64,000 nt of DNA from assembly GCA_964017185.1 (NCBI GenBank), contig OZ024870.1:23583621-23647620 (forward strand), read 5' to 3'. This document shows positions 47,201-56,775 of this stretch, in pieces. Under the pieces are notes generated by a model that did no database searches, had not been told where the DNA came from, and saw only the letters and a list, made by a program, of their open reading frames with translations. Source of the DNA: Rugalucina vietnamica (taxonomy: Eukaryota > Mollusca > Bivalvia > Lucinida > Lucinidae). Position 1 is the first letter of the stretch; each line of letters opens with the position of its first letter. A program made the translations under genes and the position numbers.

Positions 47201-47556
47201 CGCTTTTTCTGTCATTTTTAATGTTTTCATTAAAATTCATGAATATGCAAATTCAAAAATTTACATTACTCATTATATGATGAAAGGGCTATATCTAAGC
47301 TTTAAAATGAGACCAATTTCAGTGGTCTAGGATAAGTAACAATGGAGATATGGTCAATTTTCTATGTACACCCCATGCTCAAGAATCGCTTTTACGGTTG
47401 CCATGGAAACCATGCATTTTTTCATAGTGCAATTGAGTTTATCTTTGAGGACAAAAATTCTTTGCATTTCTGGGGTCCCAATGAACGATTTGGCACCCAT
47501 GAAAAATTGTCCTTGGGGGGGGGGGTGCAAGGTAAGTCAAATTAGCTCCCGGGGTA
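44291..47556. mobile_element. 3.27 kb near-perfect palindrome (foldback-type element)
   Basis: Left arm 44291-~45860 and right arm ~45998-47556 are reverse complements around a ~140-bp centre. The tips are TACCCCGGGAGCTAATTTGA and TCAAATTAGCTCCCGGGGTA, flanked by TAA at 44288-44290 and 47557-47559. Each arm is built of diverged ~185-bp units (for example near 45200, 45400, 45585 and 45770) with CTATAATTGGTATCAAATG and TTGCTAGGACAATG blocks. C/G runs lie near both tips. No ORF of note. It lies in the intron between the first two known exons of gene M. Confidence 0.9.
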
Positions 47557-48066
47557 TAAGCAAAGTATGAAAAACTACCAGATATTTGGCAAGAACATGC
47601 TTCTTGAACTTTGACAGCACATTTTCTGTAAAAGGTTTTTGCAGACAGTGACTTCGAAGCGCAAATCAAATACCGTATTCATTCTAATTAGCTCACAGTG
47701 CGCTCAAAACAATTTAATGTTAAGGTAACAAAATATCGTTCTAATAAGCACACACTTGGGGCGAAAATAACACATGAACTGCTGACATTAACATGTCAAA
47801 AATACCAATGTTTATGTCATTTAAGTGTTGCAAAATAGTGTTTGATCATACAAGGTTAAGTTGTAACACGATTGATACATCATGTATGTGTAATGTTTGT
47901 ATAAATACCAATATGTTAGCCGAGCAGTGTGCGCGTATGCACCTGATTTTCGGAAACGACCAATGTGTGCGCTTATTGGAGCATGTGCGCTATTTAGAAT
48001 GAATACGGTAATCAGTGAAGCGGATTAGACGTTTAACTTAGTGAGCATTTAAATTAGATATATGCA

Positions 48067-48285
48067 AACTGGGAAAACCGGATTTTTGCCTTTGCGAAAA
48101 CAAAGGTGCAGATCACCGGTGCAGTAACACTACAAAAAAGATCAGTGCCTTTGTTTTCGTTACACAGATAAAATGATAATTCTTCTTGTTAAATCCTAAA
48201 TTGCAAACGTCTAGTCCTGTTCTGTGACTGCACAGACCGGTTTGTGTCAGACCTTGTCGATAACCCCGAAGACCGATTTTCTTGC
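48067..48285 (+). mobile_element. MITE family B, degenerate copy
   Basis: GAAAACCGGATTTTTGCCTT, GCGAAAACAAAGGTGCAGAT and GTGACTGCACAGACCGGTTT are recognisable; terminal repeats are eroded. Confidence 0.7.
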
Positions 48286-48322
48286 GCTGTGGATCTATTG
48301 GTAATCATAGGCATGTACTTAC

Positions 48323-48414
48323 ATTTCTCGGCATGGTGGAAATCTGTTGCATGGTCGATTGATAGTGATGTTCCTTTCACAAATGCCAGCATAAGAGCAT
48401 GTCGGTTGAATTTC

Positions 48415-48415
<1 letters not shown>
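48323..48415 (-). CDS. gene M exon: N-terminal six-Cys module, first part
   Basis: 93 nt, phase 2 at both ends; donor GAAAT|GTAAGT. It reads EIQPTCSYAGICERNITINR then PCNRFPPCRE. Gene P's exon 57559-57642 reads TACNYWDMCERDITAPPNCG then QWPWCRN, sharing C-x-Y-x2-x-C-E-R-x-I-T, a mid cysteine and a final P-x-C-R. With the micro-exon this gives six cysteines. I do not recognise the family. The acceptor is a TTTAG directly after a 27-base T-tract. Confidence 0.85.

Positions 48416-48417
<2 letters not shown>

Positions 48418-48447
<30 letters not shown>
48418..48447 (+). repeat. A-tract forming the pyrimidine tract of a splice acceptor
   Basis: A run of about 29 A on the plus strand is a T-tract on the minus strand, ending in TTTAG at the start of the 48323-48415 exon. 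Length instability here could affect splicing. Confidence 0.85.
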
Positions 48448-48449
<2 letters not shown>

Positions 48450-48672
48450 ATGAGATATTATTACGAGTTCGTATAGGTATAATATACAATATATGACAGA
48501 CAATACGACACCTTTGATGCGAATACATGCGCATTCATACATGTACAAGTGTTGATAACACAGGTTGTAGGCTATTTCACCTCCCAAAGAGGGAGACATT
48601 GCTACATGTTTTCCGTAAGATATCTGGCGCGTCAAAAGTCAGGCGAGTCCATGAAGTAGCACTTGAAAGCGC

Positions 48673-48945
48673 TTACGAAAACACGCCAATGCAATATACA
48701 GAAATTTTTTGGGTTGTTAAAAATCTAAAATTTCATTAGAAATTTTTTGATAGTTTTCTTATTTTTGCTCAAAACAAAGATTGTGGGTACACATTACAAC
48801 CGTCTCGCCAAGGCGGTTCTAACGAGTTCGCAAATCTATGTTTTGGAGCAAAAATAAGAAAATATAGGTATACCCCTGCATATCCCACTTTATTTATACA
48901 AAAATGGGGAATGGGGGTATGCATTGCATGGACATGTTTTCCTGA
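48673..48945 (+). mobile_element. MITE family A, full-length copy
   Basis: TTACGAAAACACGCCAATGC to GGACATGTTTTCCTGATG. Centre slightly changed (CCGTCTCGCCAAGGCGG). Inserted into the larger inverted repeat that also occurs at 42055-42480 (GCGCGTCAAAAG, GTCCATGAAGTAGCAC). Confidence 0.9.
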
Positions 48946-49279
48946 TGGGGTATTCAGATTGTGATAGTTACTGAGTGTGCAACCGAAGTGTAACGGAAAA
49001 CTTGCGGCATGTCGTTTTTTATTTTCCTTTCATGTGCTACTCCATGACTTTTGACGTACCAGAGGTCAGAATCGAGCTGTACATGTAAGAATGAAAGGCC
49101 TGTATTCGCCCGGTCTAGTGAATTAGGAATTTGTCTCTTTAATGGTAGACCAGTGAATTTAACCTGTATCTCCAGCTTTTACATGTACCTATGACAAAGT
49201 TTGTTAAGTCATTATCAAGTATTAATGGGGTACCGCCCATACGATATCCTACATGCTTTAGCTATACGTTTACATAATT

Positions 49280-49513
49280 GAGCCGCCTCATGGGAAAACC
49301 AACAATCTGCATAGGCGAAAACAAAGGCGCAGATCAGCTTCGCGGTAACCGCGAAGCTGATCAGCGCCTTTGTTTTCGCTACTCGGATAGTACAATTCCT
49401 CTTCTACTTAAATCCGAAATTTCAAGCTTCTAGCTCTTTTCTGTTACTGTGCAGGCCAGTTTGTGTCGAATCTGTTTGTAAACCACATTGTTGGTTTTCC
49501 CACGAGGCGGCTC
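49280..49513 (+). mobile_element. MITE family B, full-length copy
   Basis: GAGCCGCCTCATGGGAAAAC to CACGAGGCGGCTC; hairpin loop GCGGTAACCGC; flanks AATT and ATAT. Confidence 0.9.
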
Positions 49514-49699
49514 ATATTTTTTTAACAGAGGTTGCGGTGGAATATCAGATACACTGACTGGAGAGCTCTGCAACAAGATGCGTGAGAAAAAGGACCAATG
49601 GTGAACTAATATTGTCAAATAAGCATGGGATAGCAGCGTCTTTTGGGACCATCTGTCTTGTACACACCCTCGTTGATTCCCTTGATAAACATAATTATA

Positions 49700-50090
49700 G
49701 AGGTTCTGAAGGAACTATAATAGTGGAACCACTGTTTATTCGATTCAAGCCTGTATATGAGACAATCAACAGTTTGGGTTCCGACCAGGTCTGACACAAA
49801 CCGGGTTGTTCAGTCACAGAAACAGGCTAGAAGCTTGATATTTCAGATTTAAGAAGAAGAGGAAGTGTATTATCCGTGTAGCGAAAACAAAGGCGCTGAT
49901 ATGTGTCTTTGTTGTCGCATATGCAGACTGTTTGTTTTCCCATGGGGCGGCTCATTTATGGTCCCTGCTGGAGTAATATGGTCCAGAGATCAAAGGACTG
50001 TCATGAAGGGGTGATTTTCACATTTCTATAGTGAGTAATAAAAGGCCCCTAAAGAAAATGTGGTACCTGTGGTACCACTGTTAATGCTTT
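49700..50090 (+). repeat. interspersed repeat Q, copy 2, split by a MITE
   Basis: GGAACCACTGTTTATTCG and, after the insert, GATCAAAGGACTGTCATGAA, AAAGGCCCCTAAAG, GTACCTGTGGTACCACTGTT. Matches 11935-12150. Confidence 0.7.
49759..49953 (-). mobile_element. MITE family B, copy nested in repeat Q
   Basis: GAGACAATCAACAGTTTGGG to CATGGGGCGGCTC; flanks ATAT and ATTT. One hairpin arm is deleted. Confidence 0.85.
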
Positions 50091-50091
50091 T

Positions 50092-50262
50092 TAAATAAAC
50101 ATATATTGTGGGTACACGTTACAACCGCCTCAGAAAGTTTTAAAGTGGTTCTAACGAGTACCAACGATACATGTTTATGTACAATTATAAAATAACAATG
50201 TATCCCCGGTGCACACCTGGGCCCATTTTATCATTCTAAAAGCGGGGAATAAGGCGGTCCTA
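50092..50262 (+). mobile_element. MITE family A, partial copy
   Basis: ATTGTGGGTACACGTTACAA, AGTGGTTCTAACGAGTACC; both ends diverged. Confidence 0.7.
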
Positions 50263-50361
50263 TGTTATCCTGGTGGCCTGTCTGCTTCAATTCATCAGTG
50301 TCGATCAAACTGAAACGTTCATGGCCTCGTCAAGGGTTTGAAGGGATACAGGTAAACATAT

Positions 50362-50596
50362 GAGCCTGTGCATGAGAAAACCAACAATTTGGGTTTCCGA
50401 CCAGGTCCGACACACACAAGGCTGTACAGTCACAGAAGATGGTCAGAGGCTTGACATTTTGTATTCAAGTAGAAGAGGGATTGTACTATCCGTGTGGCGA
50501 AAACAAAGGCGCTGATCAGCTTCGCGGTTACCGCGAAGCTGATCTGCGCCTTTGTTTTCGCCCAAGTGTTTTGTTGGTTTTCCCATGCGGCGGCTC
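50362..50596 (-). mobile_element. MITE family B, full-length copy with ATAT duplication
   Basis: GAGCCTGTGCATGAG to CATGCGGCGGCTC, with ATAT at 50358-50361 and 50597-50600. Loop GCGGTTACCGC (opposite orientation). Confidence 0.9.
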
Positions 50597-50748
50597 ATAT
50601 TTAAGTGTTGCACGAGACGTTTAGTTTTAAATTGTCTCTTTACTAATTTCCACTAATATTTATCTGATGATATTTATTTCAGAAAAATACAAAATTACTT
50701 TGAAAATGTTTGTTTTAATAAAAAGAATGGTTATTTAATAGCAATTAA

Positions 50749-50950
50749 AGTGCCAGTCCCAAGGAAACGTAAGGAATCGTACGATTGTGTGATCATTAGT
50801 TTTGTGATAAGACTGCGCATGCAAATTATGCATAATGTTTTCCAACGTGTTTATGCTTTCTTAATTTGCATATCGGGACCAAAGAAATGACACCCAAATT
50901 AATATTTAGATAACCATATGGCGATCTTAAGCGCAGTGGGACCAGCACTT
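50749..50950 (+). mobile_element. MITE family E, copy 2
   Basis: Tips AAGTGCCAGTCCCAAGG and GTGGGACCAGCACTT; interior GAATCGTACGATTGTGTGAT and AGACTGCGCATGCAAATTAT as in 38050-38252. Confidence 0.8.
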
Positions 50951-50988
50951 CACGGAGCACAAAGATGTTCCGTATGATTTAATGTGTA

Positions 50989-51932
50989 GATAACGACCAG
51001 CCGAGCCGAGCCACAGCAAACCCCGTTGGTGGAAAAGCATGCTCATCCACCAACGGTGGTTTACTGCGCTATATCTAGTCAACACTTACTCGATTCACAA
51101 ACTTTCGAATTCACAAGCACTCAATATGCCGCTAATACGTTGCACCAACGTATTTTTCCAAGGAAGGGTATCCCGTCACATTACTTCCCCCCTCCGAGAA
51201 GACTCGTCCCGAGTCTTGACCCGGGGATTACATGGTTAAGGCAACTGTCCGGCAGTTTTCATTATCTATCGCTGCCACCAAATGTAACGACCAGCCGAGC
51301 CGAGCCACAGCAAACCCCGTCGGTGGAAAAGCATGCTCATCCACCAAAGGTGGTTTACTGCGCTATATAAACTCAACAGTTTGAAATTTACATATCGTTG
51401 GCTCGTTGACAAAACCTCGTAACTGCACTTTTTTCAAAAAATCGTTTTTTCACATGGCGCGATTCAAAACATTCAAATTCAGCTTGTGACAAAGCCTTGT
51501 AGGTTATGTCCAATGGGAAGTTAGTTTTTCGATGACCTTACAAAACCTCGTAACTACAAATGGTAAACGGACTTGAAAAAAAGGTGACAAAACCTCGTAT
51601 ATGCAATTTCAAAAAAATTAAATACAAGAAAATCTTTATCTTTTAGATATGCAAAAGTTGCATATGAATGATTTCTCATAAATTTATTCTTTAATTCATC
51701 ATTAGAATCTGCTTCTAGCTTTCATTTGTCAAGTTTTGTATATACGACAATTTGTAAACATGCACAATTATATATTATTAATATACAAATTTTAGTGTTT
51801 TGCTTCTCCTGAAAAATTAGATTTTTTTGCAGTTACGAGGTTTTGTCAACGAGCCAACGATATCACAAGCACTCAATATGCCGCTAATACGTTGTACCAA
51901 CGTATTTTTCCAAGGGAGGCTATCCCGCTACA
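50989..51932 (-). mobile_element. miniature LTR retrotransposon (TRIM)
   Basis: Two direct repeats, 50989-51180 and 51283-51932 (about 182 bp without its nested MITE), flank only 102 bp. On the minus strand the LTR starts TGTGACGGGATA or TGTAGCGGGATA and ends CGTTACA. Two bases after the LTR comes TGGTGGCAGCGATAG, a plausible primer-binding site, and directly before the other LTR is GGAGGGGGGAAG, a polypurine tract. No gag or pol. It must have moved with proteins from another element. Confidence 0.8.
51396..51859. mobile_element. MITE family D nested in the TRIM LTR
   Basis: Tips CGTTGGCTCGTTGACAAAAC and GTTTTGTCAACGAGCCAACG, flanked by ATAT at 51392-51395 and 51860-51863. Contains repeated ACAAAACCTCGTAA words (51408, 51540, 51588). 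The other LTR has the site without the insert. Confidence 0.85.
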
Positions 51933-52368
51933 TGTTTGTTGTTTTATGGTAAAAATGCTGACTGAATCTTATTCGCATTTCTATGTATAGTAAGAAAATA
52001 AGAAATCAAAAATATAATTTACCCGTTTCCAGCCTTTACGACATATAAAATCGAAATAGCCAAATTGATAAATAGTGGCCTCGGCATCCTTATAATAAAA
52101 ACGAACTACACCCGCTCATCTAACGACTTGTCCACTTATTTTGAATTCAAGACATTCGACAAGGTTACAGATTAGAATGTTCTTGGGCGATGTTTCACTA
52201 ATCGACGTAACATGAACGCATTGAGGCGCAGTTAAATAAACATAAACTTCTCCGTCCATTTTGATGCTTCAAAAACATAAATACGAATTTGCCCAAAAGG
52301 AGATGTGTTTTGGTGTTTATTTAATCATAATATGGCCACGAAGGTCCGGTGAGTCGTACTGTTTTTAC

Positions 52369-52649
52369 ATCAGGAAAACATGTACGTGACATGAATACCC
52401 CCCTTAAACCCAACTTTTATATAGCAAAACTGGAGTATGCATGGGTATACCTATTTTTCTTATTTTTGCTCCAAAACATAGATTGTGGGTACTCGCTAGA
52501 ACCGCCTCGGCGAGGCGGTTCTAACGTGTACCCACAATTGATGTTTTGAGCAAAAATAAGAAAAATATCCGAACAACTGTCTGCTGAAAATTTTCAATTT
52601 TTACAGCTTTAAAAAATCTCTGTCAATTATATAGGCGTATGTTCGTAAT
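52369..52649 (-). mobile_element. MITE family A, full-length copy
   Basis: ATCAGGAAAACATGTACGTG to GTATGTTCGTAATG; perfect GAACCGCCTCGGCGAGGCGG centre. Confidence 0.9.
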
Positions 52650-53140
52650 GATCAAACGAAAGGTAAGAAATGGTCAGAGACTGGTGCTATCAGAACCCAA
52701 GTCTCACCCAAAAACCAAGCTGGAATACAACCTTTACAAAGGTTACAAAGAGACCATACGGTTAAACGCAGGCGAATGATCAGGTATTTCCCCAAAAAGG
52801 TTACCACTAAACTACCTGACTTTAACTGAAGTCACACATATAAAACACAAACAGATCAGAAAAAAAAATCGTGCCTCAGAACATATTTAACGAATATAAC
52901 CACATCAGAGAGATGGAACTGAAGGCGTATTTAAGAAACGCGAAAATTTGACTCAAATACACTTATCATTCTTTTAATTGAAATTTTCAGTAGTTGTACA
53001 GAGATACACTATTCATTTTTTTTGAATATATATTTGAGAAAAATACATGCGCGCATTTATGATCTATTGATGATATACAGACACTGACAAAGATGCGTAC
53101 CCAAACAATTTGACGGTTACAATGTGGTATTCGATTTTCA

Positions 53141-53370
53141 TTACGAAAACTTTCAGAGGAAAACCTTTGATATTTTTCTTATTTTTGTTCAAAACATATA
53201 TTTTGGGTACACGTTAGAACCGCTTCGCCGAGGCGGTTCTAACGAGTACCCACAATTTATGTTTTGGAGCAAAAATAAGAAAAATAGGTGTACCCCTGCG
53301 TACCCCAGTTTTACTATATAAAAGTGGGGTAAAAGTGGGTATACATTACACGGACATGTTATCCTGATGA
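53141..53370 (+). mobile_element. MITE family A, copy with short left side
   Basis: TTACGAAAACTTTCAGAGG to GGACATGTTATCCTGATG; centre GAACCGCTTCGCCGAGGCGG. The CCCATGCAATATA part of the left end is lost. Confidence 0.9.
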
Positions 53371-53379
53371 TAAACAAGG

Positions 53380-54640
53380 AATATACAAGACCCGTTTTTT
53401 TTTTCTGTTGGTCTTTGTGGAATACGGTATTTCTTTGCATGAATCGATATGTTTCAATCATAAATGAATGTCAGATTGTCCATGTACACATGTATTATTC
53501 GCCTTATGGGAATCTTAGCAGGGACTATCTTCTATTCTTTGTACTGATGAGCCCTTATGTTTCCAAAATGGCGATATTATGTAGATACTAACTTTTTCGT
53601 TCTTTCCTATACAATAAATTTGGAAATCCGACGACTTCATTTATCCATCAGGTAAAAGCATACATGTGCATCGACCATGATATCAACTTTGACCGATACA
53701 AAACTTTTGCGAATCACCTGTATTATATACATGTACACGGAAAAATGTTGATGGCTATCGAATGAATTCTGTCGACAATAGATGCTTTAGCGACAAGTTG
53801 AAGCCTAAATGACAGTTACTTTCTTTTTGTTTAGAACTTTTAAGACATTATAGCCACATTACGAAGTCAACCTGCAATCAGAGCGGCATAGGACATGTAC
53901 ATGTGCGTGTCACATGGTGGATCCATTTATATGTCTATATTAAAATATAGCGAATCGATTATTATAAAAGCTGTTTAGTCAGTGTTGTAAATGTTCACCA
54001 AAATTCCAAGAGACTGGAGGCTGACTGAGACCTGATACAAATATCAAATTTTGGTTTCTGACAGGTAGGCAAATTCTTCTTGCCTATTCAAAATATAGTG
54101 ACAAAGCATTAATTATCGCGTTTCTTATTTATGCGTTTGGAGTATAGTTTACCTGAATCTCCTTGTGCAACCCTTGGTTACCACAGTCTTGCAAGTGAGA
54201 ATTGAGAAAAGCAAATGACCAGCTGCAATCTAAATATGACTATATGACCACCGGGATTCAACTGGTGTTTTTCTTCCAGGGAAAATGTTGTAAATGTTGA
54301 CCCTTATTGCAGTGTCGCGATAGTTTTAATATCAAATTGGCTTTACTTGTTTTATGTGCTTACACCAGTTTAATGTGCTTACCCTTTGCCTTCGGCCCAC
54401 ATAAAATTTAGTCAGCAAGATTTTGTGCATTGATAGATAAACACATCGTCAAAAGTTAAGCGCCATGCGTGTGTTGTTTTACAAGCGATTCTATTTTATC
54501 TTATTAGGTCTTAGAGTTGAGTTACATGGTATGCCGCACTATTATCATTCATTGTTATATCTACTTTCGATTAAATTTGTTTGATGTGTTTTTGTTCTTA
54601 ACTACCCTATTCCAAACCAAAAACTGGAATGATGTTTGCT
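53380..54640. other. intergenic sequence, little recognised
   Basis: A repeat N piece near 54240-54280 (GGGATTCAACTGGTGTTTTT) is the only clear feature. The missing first exon of gene M may lie between 48450 and 56290; I could not find a convincing signal-peptide frame with a phase-2 donor. Confidence 0.35.
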
Positions 54641-54644
54641 GTGT

Positions 54645-54786
54645 AAAGGGTTCTAATGAGTACCCACAATCTATTGTTTGGGAACAAAAAAAAAATTAAA
54701 AAAGGTATAACCCTGGATCCCCAGTTTTACTACTATACAAAAGTGGGATTTAGGGGGTATACATTACACGGACATGTTTTCCTCAT
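54645..54786 (+). mobile_element. MITE family A, right half
   Basis: GGGTTCTAATGAGTACCCAC to GGACATGTTTTCCTCATG. Confidence 0.8.
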
Positions 54787-54885
54787 GCTGATGGGACTGT
54801 TGAATTGTATTTTTGTGAGAAAACTGCATTTCCAATGAGATTAAGCGTTATTATTTGCATCGGCGACACAGATATGACCACCACA

Positions 54886-55025
54886 TTACTAAAACTTGCC
54901 GATGCAATATAAAGAGATTTTTTTTCAGAAAAGAAAGAAAGAAAATTAGTTGGGAATTTGATTGTTTTAATTTTTTGCTCAAACCATACATTGTAGGTAC
55001 ACTGAAACTAGTCTTTAGAACCACA
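54886..55025 (+). mobile_element. MITE family A, left half
   Basis: TTACTAAAACTTGCCGATGC through CATACATTGTAGGTACAC. It follows the right half at 54645-54786 by 100 bp, in reversed order, so it is a separate insertion or a rearranged copy. Confidence 0.7.
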
Positions 55026-55316
55026 TAATTCGTTGAAAGTATCTAATCAGTTTAAATAGAGTGACCATAATCAAGCATAACCAGTTTGACTGACCTTAAT
55101 AAGATGGTCATGCATTTGATAAAGCTGCATGCTCCTTTGTTGCACTTTTAGGCCAGCATCAAGATTTGCACAGATAAGTTTGAAATTGAAATAAAACAAA
55201 CTAAAATATCGATCATTACAAAACGTGCATTTAGTTGACACGCATTTTGTGGCAGTGATGTAAAGCATACTGGCTACGGACGTACTGGGCAGTGATGTTG
55301 CAACTAGATCCTAACA

Positions 55317-55970
55317 CAGCAGTCACACAGTAGTGTATAAGTGAAACGCGCGCTGGGCGTGTTGAAAAAATAGCAAAATTCCATATACGCCAGACGCACG
55401 TCGAAAACACGTTCAAAACTCGCTACAAGCCGCATCGGGTACGCTTGGTGTACGCCCGGCGCGCGTCGCTGTACGTCGCTCAAAGTCTCTCCGCGTTTCG
55501 CGCGCGTTTGGGCTCAAAAATTTTAAACATGCTTAACAATTTTCTCAAAGCTCGGCGTGTCTCGGGCGTGTGACTTAAACGTCCCGAATAAGTTCCACGC
55601 GCGCTACAGGCGTGTTGAATACGCCCTGAACGCGTTTGGTGCGCGTTTGAAGCACGCCAGTGTACGTTCCATGCGCGTTCCGATTTTATTAAGCGTGCCC
55701 CAAGCGTGTGTGAAACGCGCGTTGAACGTTCGATGGGCGACTGTAGCGCGTGCTTAGCGTGTCTGGGACGTATCACAACCGTACTCCAAAACTTTGAGAT
55801 TTTTTATACGTCCGGCACACGCCCCAGTCACGCGCTCATGTGTGACTGCTAAAGCGAGTTAAAGGAACAAATTAATTTTTATACGTCCAAAGTCTTCAGC
55901 GTGTTGAGATTTTTCATACGCCCCGCGCGCGTTTGGGTTATACTGTGTGACTGCTGTTTAATGGGTTTGG
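55317..55970. mobile_element. GC-rich inverted-repeat element H
   Basis: Tips CAGCAGTCACACAGTAGTGT and ATACTGTGTGACTGCTG. The interior is packed with CGCGCGTT, GCGTGTTGA and ACGCCCGGCGCGC words, far more GC and CpG than its surroundings. The open frames here reflect the skewed composition. Confidence 0.7.
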
Positions 55971-56286
55971 TTGCAGCCACTGGCTTATCGTCCAATCAAT
56001 GCGTCTTTATATTCGGCGTATATTTCTTTATACAAAAGAAAACAATTACTTTCCAAATGATAAATTTTATTTAATGCCCCCATAAACAATTCAGATATGC
56101 TTTAGGGTATATTTTGCTACTGTGTACATAAACATCCTTTTGGTCAAATAAATTGCTTATATTATAATTGTAAACAAATCATACAAAACCAAAAGAATGA
56201 AAAATTTCTAGACGATGAAGTTTGGAAAATATCGTTATTCACTAAAAACTGGGCGTATTGTCTGATTCTGACAGAGACATTTCAAG

Positions 56287-56357
56287 ATGGTTGGAAAAGT
56301 TCTGGCTTTCGTTCTATGCATTTGGATGGCAGAAAATTATGCCGAGGCTGGTACAGG
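56287..56357 (+). CDS. gene P exon 1: signal peptide
   Basis: ATG in good context (TTCAAGATGG) starts MVGKVLAFVLCIWMAENYAE then AGTG. The hydrophobic core VLAFVLCIWMA followed by small residues fits a secretory signal with cleavage around AEA. Donor ACAGG|GTAAAT leaves phase 2, which the next exon needs. Confidence 0.85.
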
Positions 56358-56540
56358 GTAAATGCATCTTTACATTTTTCAATGTGTAATATTTCATTTA
56401 TGTAAACACAACTTAATGTGCATTAAAACCTTGTTTTTAATTTTAAAAAGGCTTTGTTTAAGTATATTTATTTCAATAATATTTCACATACATGTACAGA
56501 ACAGATTCAAATGATGCTACTGTTGCTGTCGATGACCAAT

Positions 56541-56775
56541 GAGCCGCGACGTGAGAAAACCGGTCTTCGGGGTTTCCGACCAGGTCCGACACAAACCGGC
56601 CTGTACAAGCTCAGAAAAGAGCTAGAAGCTTGAAATTTCGGATTTAAGTAGAAGAGGAATTGTACTATCCGTGTAGCGAAAACAAAGGCGCTGATCAGCT
56701 TCGCGGTTACCGCGAAGCTGATCTGCGCCTTTGTTTTCGCATAGGCAAAAATCCGGTTTTGTCACGATGCGGCTC
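56541..56775 (-). mobile_element. MITE family B, full-length copy with CAAT duplication
   Basis: GAGCCGCGACGTGAG to CGATGCGGCTC, CAAT at 56537-56540 and 56776-56779. In intron 1 of gene P; loop GCGGTTACCGC. Confidence 0.9.

Larger units (their letters stand above)
14415..48415 (-). other. gene M: six-Cys / TSP1 / EGF-array / TSP1 / CBM14 secreted-type protein (gene span)
   Basis: Fourteen coding exons on the minus strand join in frame: 48323-48415, 41932-41969, 39799-39972, 38642-38761, 37394-37513, 36085-36201, 33008-33127, 26996-27112, 23867-23983, 21003-21119, 16833-16949, 15983-16099, 15134-15328 and 14415-14581. From the 39799-39972 exon onward every junction is phase 1, and the piece from there to the stop is about 533 codons; with the first two exons the known protein is about 576 residues. 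The first exon (signal peptide, ending in phase 2) is missing and should lie upstream of 48415. Domain content implies a secreted or matrix protein. Exon structure mirrors gene P. Confidence 0.85.

Noticed and set aside
47342..47669. Open frames of 67-76 codons in the giant palindrome
   Set aside because: The same peptides recur in the other arm on the opposite strand; they follow from the inverted repeat, with no domain.
54150..54240. Open minus-strand stretch between a TTGCAG and a GTAAAC near 54160-54220
   Set aside because: Phase does not fit the gene M exon at 48323 and no similarity to gene P is seen.
54340..54400. Minus-strand MWAEGKG frame with a phase-2 GTAAGC donor as gene M exon 1
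   Set aside because: Too short, with no hydrophobic core and a stop just upstream; not a credible signal peptide.
55480..55776. 98-codon minus-strand and 66-codon plus-strand frames
   Set aside because: The GC-rich element H lacks stops for compositional reasons; the residues (R, A, H rich) resemble no protein.
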